The notes under the pieces: model-generated | What the model was told of the DNA's origin: nothing | Database searches by the model: none | Seen by the model: the letters and a program-made list of their open reading frames with translations, nothing else | Source of the DNA: Enterobacter sp. SA187 | GTDB lineage: Bacteria; Pseudomonadota; Gammaproteobacteria; Enterobacterales; Enterobacteriaceae | Reading direction: 5' to 3' | DNA length: 64,000 nucleotides | Assembly: GCF_001888805.2 (NCBI RefSeq) | Contig: NZ_CP019113.1 | Location: 3,162,001-3,226,000, forward strand | Shown here: positions 24,703-33,493 of the stretch, piece by piece | Layout: each line of letters opens with the position of its first letter | How positions within the stretch are numbered: position 1 is the first letter of the stretch | Translations under genes and position numbers: made by a program

Positions 24703-25608
24703 ATGAAGAACCTTGAGCCGTTGGTGATTTTTGCGCGCGTGGCAGAGCTTAAAAGCTTCACTCAGGCCGCTGAAAGCCTGGGGATCCAGAAAGGGCGTGT
24801 CTCAATGGTGGTTCGCGAGCTGGAACATGAAATCGGCGCTTCGCTGCTGCACCGGACGACACGGACCGTACAGCTGACGGAAGACGGGCGGGCTTTTTAT
24901 TCCCGCGCCCGTGATCTGCTGTCTGAGGCGGACGCTCTGCGGTCAATGTTCACCGATCCCGGAATGCCATTACGGGGTCGGTTGCGCGTGGATATGCCTG
25001 CTGTGCTGGCACAAAGCCTTATTATCCCGGCCCTGCCACAGTTACTTGACGCTCACCCTGAACTGGAAATAGAGCTTTCAAGTACCGATCGGCGGGTCGA
25101 TCTGGTGCAGGAGGGATTTGACTGCGTGGTCCGTCTGGGGCCCGTTGTGGATGACACGCTGATTGCCAGGCCTCTGGGACAGTTGCGCATGATCAATGCA
25201 GCAAGCCCGGCCTATCTGGCGCGCTGTGGTGTCCCGGAGACGATAGAGGATCTTCTTAGCCAGAAACACCGAATGGTTCATTACATCCGGAACTTTGGCG
25301 CGAAACCCGAAGGGTGGGAGTACCCGTCCGGCGATGGCTATAAAACGATCCTGCTGCCTGGCGCCGTCAGGGTAAACAGTGTTCCGGCCTATCATGACGC
25401 GGGACTGGCCGGTCTGGGGCTGATTCAGGGAGGATACTCGTCACTTGTCACGCATATCGAACGCGGTGCGCTGATGGAGGTGCTTCCCGATCTGCGTCCT
25501 GAGCCTCTCAGCGCTGCTTTTGTCGTCGCACACCGCCGCAATCTGTCGCCGCGTGTCAGAGCTTTTATGGAATGGACGGAAGGGGTTTTAAAACCTTATT
25601 TCGACTGA
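24703..25608 (+). CDS. LysR-family regulator divergent from DUF1330 gene
   Basis: 301 residues. The winged helix (about 5-65) contains KSFTQAAESLGIQKGRVSMVVRELE, followed by LLHRTTRTVQLTEDG, characteristic of the large DmlR/YafC-like LysR subgroup. The effector-binding domain runs to residue 300. The 121-bp interval to DUF1330 is the expected LysR operator region. It is convergent with the MscS-like gene; the shared gap contains a 9-bp GC hairpin (25622-25644) without a U-run. Confidence 0.86.
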   Translation: MKNLEPLVIFARVAELKSFTQAAESLGIQKGRVSMVVRELEHEIGASLLHRTTRTVQLTEDGRAFYSRARDLLSEADALRSMFTDPGMPLRGRLRVDMPAVLAQSLIIPALPQLLDAHPELEIELSSTDRRVDLVQEGFDCVVRLGPVVDDTLIARPLGQLRMINAASPAYLARCGVPETIEDLLSQKHRMVHYIRNFGAKPEGWEYPSGDGYKTILLPGAVRVNSVPAYHDAGLAGLGLIQGGYSSLVTHIERGALMEVLPDLRPEPLSAAFVVAHRRNLSPRVRAFMEWTEGVLKPYFD

Positions 25609-25651
25609 GAGCTGTGATGAGACAGGGCGGATGTGCCGCCCTGTAAAATCA

Positions 25652-26728
25652 TCATTCACTCTCTGGTAAATCGGAACGGGTCAGTGTCGCCCTGACCTGC
25701 GGCAGGCTCTGCGGATAATTCTGCTGGATAAATTCAATCATTTTTTCCCGCACGTAACAGCGTAAATCAAAGGCCATAGGGGAATTCTGCGCCGTCATCA
25801 ACAGTCTGATGGTCATGGTTTTTTCCGTGGTGTCGGTTACCTGAAGCACCTGAGTTTCCTGATCCCAGAGTCGGGTTTCACTGAGCACTTTTTCAAAGTG
25901 TTCGCGGAGCGGCTGTAGGGGCATGGAGTAATCCACATAAAGAAAAACCGTGCCTAAAATTTGCGCGTTATTACGCGTCCAGTTCTGGAAGGGATTTTCG
26001 GTAAAGTAGGTGATCGGTAATACCAACCGGCGCAGATCCCACAGACGCACCACCACATAGGTCAGGTTTATCTCCTCAATCCAGCCCCACTCTTTTTCCA
26101 CCACCACGGCGTCATCGATTTTTATCGGTTGCGTAAAGGCTATCTGGATACCGGCAAATAAATTGACCAGCGACTTCTGGAGCGCAAAACCAATGATGAT
26201 GCCCGCCACCCCGGCACCGGCCAGGATAGTGGTACCGAATTGTCGGACGCCAGGGAAACTCAGTAAAATCAGGGATAAACAAATTGTGACCAGTAAGACA
26301 ATCGCGACCTTCTTCACATACATGATCTGCGTGCGAATTTTGCGGGCGCGAAGATTGTTCGAAATATTAATGTCATAGCGTATAAAAAGCATATCCTGCG
26401 CAACATTAATCAGTCGAATCAGCACCGAACAAAATGACATGATAATAAATATGTTGGTTGTCGTTCTGATGAAGTTCAGTGACTCGGGCTGGATATGGAC
26501 ATAATTAATCCCTACACGAATAAACAGCAGGGGAATAAAGAGAAACATCGATCCACGAAGGTGTTTCTCAAGCGACTTGAAGAGTTTTCTGTCATGGTTT
26601 TGCCAGAAACGGATAAACTGCAAAAGGATAAATCTCGCGAGAAAACCCACCGCAAGAGATACAGTGACGAGCAATACAGCAGGCACCCATGCCGGAGCGC
26701 CAGATAACTCACCAACTAAAAAAGGCAT
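25652..26728 (-). CDS. MscS-family mechanosensitive-channel-like protein
   Basis: 358 residues. Several transmembrane helices occur in the first 180 residues, and the pore-lining helix is GTTILAGAGVAGIIIGFALQ near 165 followed by KSLVNLFAGIQIAFTQPIKIDD, the MscS signature. The C-terminal beta and alpha/beta domains follow (VVRLWDLRRLVLPITYF). The overall size is between MscS (286) and YnaI (343), so it is a mid-size homologue. It would be an inner-membrane small-conductance channel protecting against hypo-osmotic shock. It has no operon partner. Confidence 0.88.
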   Translation of the reverse strand: MPFLVGELSGAPAWVPAVLLVTVSLAVGFLARFILLQFIRFWQNHDRKLFKSLEKHLRGSMFLFIPLLFIRVGINYVHIQPESLNFIRTTTNIFIIMSFCSVLIRLINVAQDMLFIRYDINISNNLRARKIRTQIMYVKKVAIVLLVTICLSLILLSFPGVRQFGTTILAGAGVAGIIIGFALQKSLVNLFAGIQIAFTQPIKIDDAVVVEKEWGWIEEINLTYVVVRLWDLRRLVLPITYFTENPFQNWTRNNAQILGTVFLYVDYSMPLQPLREHFEKVLSETRLWDQETQVLQVTDTTEKTMTIRLLMTAQNSPMAFDLRCYVREKMIEFIQQNYPQSLPQVRATLTRSDLPESE

Positions 26729-26812
26729 GTTTTCCCCTTATCTTTGCCAACAAATGAGTCACGCTTGTCATGCACCTGTGTGCTGACAGACGCCCATTAG
26801 TATATGAAAAAT

Positions 26813-27193
26813 TCAGCAAATCTCTTCCGTATGCCGGGCATCGTATTCCTGCTGAGCCCGTACCACTTCCGGCCCATGTTTCAGTGCCCAGTCGTACAGC
26901 GCACTGAAGGGTTCCTGTAACGTTTTTGCCAATGGGGTAAGACTGTATTCCACGCTCACCGGCGACGTGGGCAGCACCTTCCGGTACACCAGCCCGTTGC
27001 GCTCCAGCCGCTTCAGTGCGTCAGACAAGGCCTTATGAGTAATGCCATCCAGCCGACGGCGGAGTTCATTAAAGCGTGCGGGTTCACTGCACAGCACGGT
27101 GAGAATTAAAATCGACCATTTATTGGTGATGTTCTCCAGCACCGGCCGGGTTTTTCCAACTTCTTTCAGGTTATGACCTTCAATCTGACACAT
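26813..27193 (-). CDS. HxlR-family regulator (module 1)
   Basis: About 126 residues from Met 27193 (the open frame reaches 27226). A single MarR-like winged-helix domain: NKWSILILTVLCSEPARFNELRRRLDGI, then SDALKRLERNGLVYRKV and VEYSLTPLAKTL are the HxlR signatures. Family members bind as dimers between divergent genes and often sense aldehydes, redox signals or electrophiles. It lies 99 bp from a divergent SDR gene, an arrangement repeated at 45.3-46.5 kb. Confidence 0.86.
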   Translation of the reverse strand: MCQIEGHNLKEVGKTRPVLENITNKWSILILTVLCSEPARFNELRRRLDGITHKALSDALKRLERNGLVYRKVLPTSPVSVEYSLTPLAKTLQEPFSALYDWALKHGPEVVRAQQEYDARHTEEIC

Positions 27194-27292
27194 GGCGATA
27201 TACTCCGCGATACCTGGTATAAACAAAGTGCGTAATTGTTATTAAGTATAAAAATTATATCATCTGCTTTCCACCCCAAAAGGAGTAAGCAG

Positions 27293-28024
27293 ATGCAACA
27301 ATTAGAGAACAAAGTGGCCCTGATCCTGGGCGGCGCAAAAGGCATTGGTCTTGCCATCAGCCAGCGATTTGCCCGTGAAGGGGCAACCACCTGGTTCACT
27401 TCACGCCGGAGTGAGGAGTTAGACATCGCCGTTGCTGGCATAGAAGGCGACGCCAGGCCGCTGCGTGCTGATGTCAGCGAACTTAGCGAACTGACACGCA
27501 TCGCTGACCTGATTAACGCGGAGTCCGGCCGGATAGATGTGCTGGTGATCAACGCCGGAATGGCGGAACACGCGACCATTGATGACGTCAGCCCGGCGCA
27601 CTTTGATACTATTTTCGGTCTCAATGTGCGTTCCCCATTGTTTGCGCTTCAGGCCGCGCTTCCCCTGCTGAAAGAGGGGGCGAGTGTGGTGCTGATAGGT
27701 TCGATTGCCGATGTCATCGGCACCAAAGGCTATGGCGTCTACGGCGCCAGCAAAGCGGCATTACGCTCTTTCGCCCGCACCTGGACAAATGAGCTCGCCG
27801 CCCGGGGGATACGTATCAATGTGGTCGCCCCGGGCCCGGTGGATACCGAAATGATGCAGGCCGCCTCCGAAGAGCTGCGCAATGGAATAATCAGCGCCAT
27901 TCCGTTATCCAGAATGGCGAAGCCTGACGAAGTGGCCAGCGCGGCATTGTTCCTGGCGAGTGATGAAAGCAGTTATATCGCTGGCGCCGAAATCTGTGTG
28001 GATGGCGGGCTGACGCAGGTTTAA
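27293..28024 (+). CDS. SDR-family oxidoreductase (module 1)
   Basis: 243 residues from ATG 27293 with AGGAG upstream. Classical short-chain dehydrogenase: cofactor loop GGAKGIGLAIS near residue 12, NAG motif VINAG near 85, catalytic Tyr-Lys in YGVYGASKAALRS near 150, and C-terminal SSYIAGAEICVDGG. The TSRR segment after strand beta-2 (residue about 37-40) suggests NADP(H) preference. Substrate unknown. Divergent from the HxlR gene and presumably controlled by it. Confidence 0.87.
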   Translation: MQQLENKVALILGGAKGIGLAISQRFAREGATTWFTSRRSEELDIAVAGIEGDARPLRADVSELSELTRIADLINAESGRIDVLVINAGMAEHATIDDVSPAHFDTIFGLNVRSPLFALQAALPLLKEGASVVLIGSIADVIGTKGYGVYGASKAALRSFARTWTNELAARGIRINVVAPGPVDTEMMQAASEELRNGIISAIPLSRMAKPDEVASAALFLASDESSYIAGAEICVDGGLTQV

Positions 28025-28080
28025 TGAAATCCGGGTCCGGCTGGTTGTAAAATGGTAAACACGTTCCGCTTCTGGTTCGG

Positions 28081-28108
28081 CGCTGCCACGCAAAATAGGG
28101 TGGCAGCG
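28081..28108. terminator. Hairpin between SDR and LysR genes
   Basis: A 9-bp perfect stem CGCTGCCAC/GTGGCAGCG with a 10-nt loop between two convergent genes. No strong U-run, so termination is only likely. Confidence 0.45.
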
Positions 28109-28144
28109 TTGAGCGAGAGGCGGACATAGGGTGATCGTCTTGCA

Positions 28145-29044
28145 TCAGGCACTACTTGTGAGTGGATTAATCTCAGCCAACAGCCAGCTTTCAAAGCGCT
28201 CCAGCGCTGCCTCATTTATTCCCGTTTCCGTTGTTTTGACTAAACAGAATCTTTTGCTCAGACTATTTGATGCAGGCCATGGAGAAACAAGCATGCCGCT
28301 ACGCAATTCATTCTCGATATACATCCGCGGGAGCAAAGCAACGCCCTGTCGTGCCATCACGGCAGCGATGGCCATTTCATGCAGATCATATCGCACACCG
28401 TGAGCCGGATTATCGAGGCGTATTCCGCTTTCGACGGCATAGTGATGCCATGCATCAGGATTCTGTCGACGATGGATCCTCGGCAGTTCATTTAACAGTT
28501 GATTGACATTATTTTTTGTTATCAGTGCAGGATGGCATACCGGCAGCAGATTTTCCTGAAACAGAAATTGCATACGCATTCCTGCCCATGCGGAATGTTC
28601 AAAATGAATAACCGCGTCAAATCCACTTCCAGGCAAAATAAACGGATCCGTTCTGGCCGCAATATTTAACGTTATATCCGGAGATACAGCGTTGAAACTG
28701 TTCAGGCGCGGAATAAGCCAGCGACAGGAAAAGGTGGGCAGGACGGCAATGTCCAGACTCTGACTACCTTCAGGCATTCCCATTATGTACTGCGTATCCC
28801 GTTCGAGCCGATCGAGCGTTTCCCGTACGTGATGCGCATAGCGCGTACCGACGGGGTTAAGCTTTACACGACTGCCCATACGGTCAAACAATTTACCATT
28901 CAGTAACGCTTCAAGACGTGCAATCTGACGGCTAATCGCCCCTTCCGTCAACGACAACTCTTCTGCAGCACGGGCAAAACTGCCGTGCCTTGCAGCGGCA
29001 TCAAAAGCCTGCAGGGACGCACTACTGGGTATTTTTCTGCGCAT
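28145..29044 (-). CDS. GcvA-like LysR regulator of the tautomerase/MBL cassette
   Basis: 299 residues. The helix-turn-helix contains SFARAAEELSLTEGAISRQIARLEALL, and RRKIPSSASLQAFDAAARHGS at the N-terminus is the GcvA/AmpR-type opening. The effector domain follows. It is divergent from a three-gene cassette (29210-30921) across 165 bp, so it is the likely activator. The inducer is unknown; the cassette's enzymes suggest an aromatic or keto-acid ligand. Confidence 0.87.
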   Translation of the reverse strand: MRRKIPSSASLQAFDAAARHGSFARAAEELSLTEGAISRQIARLEALLNGKLFDRMGSRVKLNPVGTRYAHHVRETLDRLERDTQYIMGMPEGSQSLDIAVLPTFSCRWLIPRLNSFNAVSPDITLNIAARTDPFILPGSGFDAVIHFEHSAWAGMRMQFLFQENLLPVCHPALITKNNVNQLLNELPRIHRRQNPDAWHHYAVESGIRLDNPAHGVRYDLHEMAIAAVMARQGVALLPRMYIENELRSGMLVSPWPASNSLSKRFCLVKTTETGINEAALERFESWLLAEINPLTSSA

Positions 29045-29209
29045 AACATCGTTTCCTTTTTCAGGCCCAGTATTCTGCCTTCATTGACTAAATGTCACTA
29101 ATCCGTGACGTTTTATCGATTTTACGGGGCTGAACCATCTTGTAGCATGATGAAAAATCATTAAGCAAATGAATCTGCTTACGCCTGTGGCTCATATGGA
29201 GATAAACAG

Positions 29210-29731
29210 ATGTTTTATACCGTGGAATGTTCATATAACGATCCTGACAGCGAGGCAGAATGGAATGCCTTTTATAGTCAGCAAAAATTACCCGCGTTGA
29301 TATCTGTTGCTGGCTTCACGACGTCGCAACGCTTTCGTGCTATCAATTCCGGCTGCCCTGTTTACCTTGCCATTCATACCATTAAAGATGCGGATATTCT
29401 CAACAGTGATGATTACCGTTTAAAAGGAGGCGGCAATTTCTCTCGATGGCAGGTCTGTATTACTGACTGGCACCGTAACCTGTACGAAGGAAAGGGCATT
29501 ATCCCGGCCGTATCTGCCGGTGAAATTCTGCTATTGAGCGCAACGCCATCAGGCGTTTTAGATAAAGAGTTGGGATATCGTGGGCTGGAAATGCATGCGG
29601 TAGGGCTGGATAAAACTCCTGAACATCGCGTTGCGTATGTTCTGCCGGTTAGCATTGCCTCGTTATTTACTGAAATCCCAGGCATGTACCTCTATGAACC
29701 TTTGACCATGCAATTGCAGGATACGGAATAA
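29210..29731 (+). CDS. EthD/dimeric alpha-beta-barrel-like protein, cassette gene 1
   Basis: 173 residues, no recognised named family. The opening VECSYNDPDSEAEWNAFYSQQKLPALISVAGFTTSQRF resembles ferredoxin-fold EthD/ABM-type domains, in which 'W..Y....LP.L..V.GF....R' is common (residues about 5-42). Single domain, cytosolic, no signal. First gene of an operon with a tautomerase (16 bp downstream) and an MBL-fold hydrolase. It may bind or transform the pathway's intermediate; this is inference. Confidence 0.55.
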   Translation: MFYTVECSYNDPDSEAEWNAFYSQQKLPALISVAGFTTSQRFRAINSGCPVYLAIHTIKDADILNSDDYRLKGGGNFSRWQVCITDWHRNLYEGKGIIPAVSAGEILLLSATPSGVLDKELGYRGLEMHAVGLDKTPEHRVAYVLPVSIASLFTEIPGMYLYEPLTMQLQDTE

Positions 29732-29747
29732 GGGAGGCTAAAACATC

Positions 29748-30074
29748 ATGCCCAATCTGACTTTTTATATTGCTGAAAATCAGGCTGACGTGTTGCAACG
29801 TGATGATGATTTTACGCATAAATGCCGCGCCCTTTGCTGTGACATCCTGCGCGCAGAGCCTCAAAACGTGCATATCATTTTTATTGCCGTAAAGCCTGGA
29901 TGCGGACAACCGGTCTATGCCCAGCTCTTTTATCGCCTGACAACATTACGAACCCAGGACGTGATGGAGAACTTTATGAGGGAACTGGACGCTGCCATTC
30001 AACAGGCCTCTGGTCTGACGCCCCGTATTCGTTGTTTTGGTTCCCCAGCAGAACAGATATTTGCACGCAACTGA
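29748..30074 (+). CDS. Tautomerase-superfamily protein, cassette gene 2
   Basis: 108 residues. The sequence starts Met-Pro (MPNLTFYI), so Met removal would expose the catalytic Pro1 of the tautomerase superfamily. Strand-helix-strand pattern with HIIFIAVKPGC near 42-52. It resembles the 4-oxalocrotonate/CHMI-type and MIF-like tautomerases but is longer than the 62-residue 4-OT. It probably isomerises an enol/keto acid in the same pathway as its neighbours. Confidence 0.62.
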   Translation: MPNLTFYIAENQADVLQRDDDFTHKCRALCCDILRAEPQNVHIIFIAVKPGCGQPVYAQLFYRLTTLRTQDVMENFMRELDAAIQQASGLTPRIRCFGSPAEQIFARN

Positions 30075-30087
30075 TCCCGAGGTAAAA

Positions 30088-30921
30088 ATGAACCAACCCT
30101 TTCCGAGCCGTGAGACTGGAGATTTTCAAATTACGGCGCTAAGCGACGGCATTATGTCAGCCAGTCTGGATTTGCTCTCAGGCATAGAAAAAGCGGAGGC
30201 AGACCTTATTCAACGCAATGCGGGTATCAATGAGCCCGGCGATATTCATATAAACTGTTACCTAATCCGTGGTCGGGGACGCATCATTTTGGTTGACGCT
30301 GGCGCCGGGATGCCTGGCAATATGCAACTCACAGCAAACCTCGCCGCAGCAGGTGTCAGCCCTGACGACATTGATACCGTGTTGCTGACACATTGCCATC
30401 CGGATCATATTGGCGGCCTGCTGGATCCTGAAAAAAAGCCGGTTTTTAAACATGCCGAAATTATGCTTCATCCTCTCGAAGCACAGCACTGGCTGGATGA
30501 TAAGAAACTCGAAATAGCGAATGAGCGCGGGCAACGTAATATCCGGCTGGTCCGCCAGACATTAGACGCTTATGCCCATAACGTGCATTTTTTTAACGGG
30601 GATAAAATTGCAGGAAGTATTCTGCCCGTTTGGCTACCAGGCCATACACCGGGACATACAGGTTTTCGCATCGATACGGATGATAAATGCTTATTAATAT
30701 GGGGAGACATTGTCCATTATCCGCATATTCAATCAGCACAACCGGCTGTTTCTATTTTATTCGACACTGATCCCATCCAGGCAGAGCAAACAAGGAAGAT
30801 GATTCTTGAAAAGGCTGTCAGCGAAAAACTGCTCATTGCTGGTATGCATTTAGGTCAGGCAGGGTTTGCACACGTTCTCAGGGAGGGTAATGGATACCGC
30901 ATTTCCTGTACTGACAAATGA
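30088..30921 (+). CDS. MBL-fold hydrolase, cassette gene 3
   Basis: 277 residues from ATG 30088 (GAGG upstream). Canonical metallo-beta-lactamase motifs: LTHCHPDHIGGL near residue 110 (full H-x-H-x-D-H), PGHTPGHTGF near 188, WGDIVH near 212 and GMHLGQ near 254. It is a binuclear-zinc hydrolase (lactonase, thioesterase or similar). It ends the cassette; a good terminator follows at 30993-31017. It differs clearly from the other MBL protein at 17257, which has an Asp in the zinc motif. Confidence 0.84.
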   Translation: MNQPFPSRETGDFQITALSDGIMSASLDLLSGIEKAEADLIQRNAGINEPGDIHINCYLIRGRGRIILVDAGAGMPGNMQLTANLAAAGVSPDDIDTVLLTHCHPDHIGGLLDPEKKPVFKHAEIMLHPLEAQHWLDDKKLEIANERGQRNIRLVRQTLDAYAHNVHFFNGDKIAGSILPVWLPGHTPGHTGFRIDTDDKCLLIWGDIVHYPHIQSAQPAVSILFDTDPIQAEQTRKMILEKAVSEKLLIAGMHLGQAGFAHVLREGNGYRISCTDK

Positions 30922-30992
30922 AGGGATGTATCTGTTCGGAGGGTTATTGATTCCCTCAATACAACGTTATTATTGTCTGCGGCTCAGAAACT

Positions 30993-31017
30993 GAGAGAGG
31001 AAGACCCTCTCTCTTTT
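30993..31017 (+). terminator. Terminator of the tautomerase/MBL cassette
   Basis: An 8-bp stem GAGAGAGG/CCTCTCTC with loop AAGAC and a following TTTT at 31014-31017. It ends the + strand cassette and faces the convergent SDR gene. Confidence 0.7.
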
Positions 31018-31044
31018 CCCGTATCACGCCTTTGCCCGCCGCAA

Positions 31045-31815
31045 TCACTCGCAAAAAGGGGAACGCTGCTGCGCCGCGGAGAGAAGCTGCATCGCATCTT
31101 CACCGGCCGCGGTGTAGAGCGGAGCGTTTTGATTTTCAGCCACGGCATAAATAGCGTTCGCCACATCTTCCGCGTGCGTCACTGGCGCGTGGGGATCGCC
31201 CGCCCGCTGGATAAATTCATTCACCAGGCTTCCATAGACCGCATCGTCCCGCCCGCCAGAGTAAGCCCGCGCATTTTCACCAAACTTCGTTTCCGGCGAG
31301 CGCCCCGGTAATACAACGTGAACGCGGATCCCAAAAGGCTTCACTTCGACGGCTAATGACTCGCTCCAGGCATTCAGCGCCGCTTTACTGGCGCGATAAA
31401 CCCCAATCAGCGGCATCGCTTTGGTGGTCACGGACGAAGACACGTTGATGATCGTCCCTAATTTTTTCTCTCTCATCAACGGCAGAAACGCCTGCGTTAA
31501 TGCCAGCGTGCCCAGCACATTGATGTTCATTAATTGCTGCGCGGTGGAGAGGGACGTCAGTTCAACGGGAACCGCCGCGCCAAGACCGGCATTATTGACC
31601 AGCACGTCAATCGCGCCTGCCTGTTTCACCACCCCGGTAATACTTTCCGCAGAGGTGATGTCCAGTGGCAATATCCGCAGCCGGTCGCTGGCAGGAAAAA
31701 GCGTCGTATCCAGCGTTCTCATGGTGGCAATCACGTGCCAGCCTTTGGCTAAAAACAGCTGTGCTGTTGCCAGCCCAAAACCTGAAGAGCATCCGGTAAT
31801 CAGTGCAGTCGACAT
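31045..31815 (-). CDS. SDR-family oxidoreductase divergent from AraC regulator
   Basis: 256 residues from ATG 31815. Cofactor motif ITGCSSGFGLATA at residue 5, NNAG at about 77, catalytic GVYRASKAALNAW near 141. Pattern of classical SDRs that act on ketones or steroids. The longer frame to 31968 would run through the AraC promoter and is rejected. It is divergent from an AraC gene across 94 bp, the probable regulator. Substrate unknown. Confidence 0.87.
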   Translation of the reverse strand: MSTALITGCSSGFGLATAQLFLAKGWHVIATMRTLDTTLFPASDRLRILPLDITSAESITGVVKQAGAIDVLVNNAGLGAAVPVELTSLSTAQQLMNINVLGTLALTQAFLPLMREKKLGTIINVSSSVTTKAMPLIGVYRASKAALNAWSESLAVEVKPFGIRVHVVLPGRSPETKFGENARAYSGGRDDAVYGSLVNEFIQRAGDPHAPVTHAEDVANAIYAVAENQNAPLYTAAGEDAMQLLSAAQQRSPFCE

Positions 31816-31909
31816 GGTAAATCCTCGCTGTTGGTCAGAGAAGCCATGATAGTCGTAGCCATCCGGACAATATATAATCAGAAATCCACTTTTCTTGAGA
31901 GAGAGTCCA

Positions 31910-32818
31910 GTGTCAGATCCGTTAACCGATATTGTTGCTTTACTCAACCCCAGGCCCACCCATACCAAACTCGTCGAGGGGGCAGGGAAGTGGCGTATTG
32001 TCCGGGAGTCTGCCGGAGAGGCGTTTTACTGCGCCGTGTTGCAGGGGGAATGCCTGATGAGTATTAACGGTAAAGCGCCGACATTGCTTGTTGCCGGTGA
32101 TTTCGTGCTGATCCCTGCAACTTATACCTTTGAGAACACCAGTGCGGGAACGTCTCCTCCTGAAGACATTACGCTGCCGACCCTGCTCGGGGACGGGCAC
32201 GTGAGGATCGGTTCAGCAACCGGGGATGCTGAATTTCTCATGAATGTCGGGCACTGTGAATTCGATACGCCGGACAAACAGCTTATCGTCGCGTTACTTC
32301 CCAACGAGATCCTGATCAAAGGGCAACGTCGTTTCGTCACCCTGTTCGATCTCCTGCTGGATGAGAGCCGCACCCGGCGACCGGGGCGGGATGCGGTACT
32401 GATGCATCTTTTGCAACTGTTGCTGGTGGAAGCGTTGCGTAGCGATCCAGCACTGTCGACGACGGCAGGGATCCTGAAAGGGTTACAGCACGATAAGATC
32501 GCCACCGCGCTGCATCTCATCCATACCAACCCCGGTGCGGACTGGCAAATCGCGCAGCTCGCCCGGGAGTGCGCGATGTCCCGCTCCTCTTTTTTCGCCG
32601 TATTCAGCGAGACCGTCGGCATGTCTCCGGGGCAATATCTGCTGTTCTGGCGAATGTCGTTAGCCAGGAAAGCGCTGATGGGCGGCAAGGATAAAATAGA
32701 ACAGATCGCCCTGCGTACAGGATACCAGTCTGCCAGCGCCTTCCACGTCGCCTTCACCCGCTACACCGGCCTGCCGCCGGGGGAATTCCGACGCCAGCAT
32801 GTGGCTAATGCGTCCTGA
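31910..32818 (+). CDS. AraC-family regulator with N-terminal cupin
   Basis: 302 residues from GTG 31910, which has a GAGAG five bases upstream; a TTG at 31895 is in frame but less well placed. The N-terminal half (about 1-190) is a cupin-like ligand domain (GECLMSINGKAPTLLVAGDFVLIP); the C-terminal half contains two AraC HTH motifs, WQIAQLARECAMSRSSFFAVFSE and IEQIALRTGYQSASAFHVAFTRYTG. Members with this layout regulate an adjacent divergent oxidoreductase. Probable regulator of the SDR. Confidence 0.87.
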   Translation: MSDPLTDIVALLNPRPTHTKLVEGAGKWRIVRESAGEAFYCAVLQGECLMSINGKAPTLLVAGDFVLIPATYTFENTSAGTSPPEDITLPTLLGDGHVRIGSATGDAEFLMNVGHCEFDTPDKQLIVALLPNEILIKGQRRFVTLFDLLLDESRTRRPGRDAVLMHLLQLLLVEALRSDPALSTTAGILKGLQHDKIATALHLIHTNPGADWQIAQLARECAMSRSSFFAVFSETVGMSPGQYLLFWRMSLARKALMGGKDKIEQIALRTGYQSASAFHVAFTRYTGLPPGEFRRQHVANAS

Positions 32819-32847
32819 AGCGCGCTGAACGTGACCCGTTCAAATGC

Positions 32848-33330
32848 TCACAACTTAAGTGCGGCGACGATGGCGGCTTCCATTTTCTGCGGCGTGGTGA
32901 AGGGGGCGAAACGCTTAAGCGGTTTGCCGTCGCGCCCGATCAGGAATTTAGTAAAGTTCCATTTAATGCGCTTGCCCGGCAGGCCGGGCAGTGCGTCTTT
33001 CAGGTAACGAAACACCGGGTGCGCGGCGGCACCGTTGACTTCCACTTTCTCAAACATCGGGAAGCTCACGCCGTAGTTGATGTGGCAGGTCTGAGCGATG
33101 TCGTCGGCCCCGCCTGGCTCCTGTTTACCGAACTGGTTGCAGGGGAAACCCAGCACTACCAGCCCCTGCGCACCGTACTTTTTGTAGAGCATTTCAAGGC
33201 CAGCGTACTGCGGCGTGAAACCACACTTACTGGCCGTATTCACCACCAGCACCAGCTTTCCCGCATAGTCGGCCATTGAGAAAGGCTCGCCGCGCAGGCT
33301 GGTGGCGGTGAGTTGGTAAAAGGTGGTCAT
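32848..33330 (-). CDS. Glutathione peroxidase-family protein
   Basis: 160 residues. Peroxidatic Cys at position 36 in NTASKCGFT, followed by LGFPCNQFGKQEPG and KWNFTKFLIGRDG: the catalytic Cys, Gln, Trp and Asn set of the GPx family. Bacterial members usually reduce hydroperoxides with thioredoxin rather than glutathione. E. coli has one such gene (btuE, 183 aa) elsewhere; this is a shorter relative. It is convergent with the AraC gene. Single gene. Confidence 0.93.
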   Translation of the reverse strand: MTTFYQLTATSLRGEPFSMADYAGKLVLVVNTASKCGFTPQYAGLEMLYKKYGAQGLVVLGFPCNQFGKQEPGGADDIAQTCHINYGVSFPMFEKVEVNGAAAHPVFRYLKDALPGLPGKRIKWNFTKFLIGRDGKPLKRFAPFTTPQKMEAAIVAALKL

Positions 33331-33390
33331 GGTGGAAGCCTCGATGGAGAAAATTTTATGGGGTAGTGGTTACAGGACTGGACTTTATCA

Positions 33391-33415
33391 TGACTGCTTC
33401 TGGCACAAAGCGAAC
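33391..33415 (+). repeat. Hairpin repeat, degenerate copy 1
   Basis: CTGCTTCTGGCACAAAGCGAAC core; its arms are imperfect compared with the copies at 36402 and 37419. The central CTTCTGGCACAAAGCG is identical to copy 2. Confidence 0.6.
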
Positions 33416-33493
33416 TATAAACGATTTATGTCACAATGAGCAAAACAGACCTTAACCTAACATCAATTAGTAATTGATAACTGGATACAGCAA

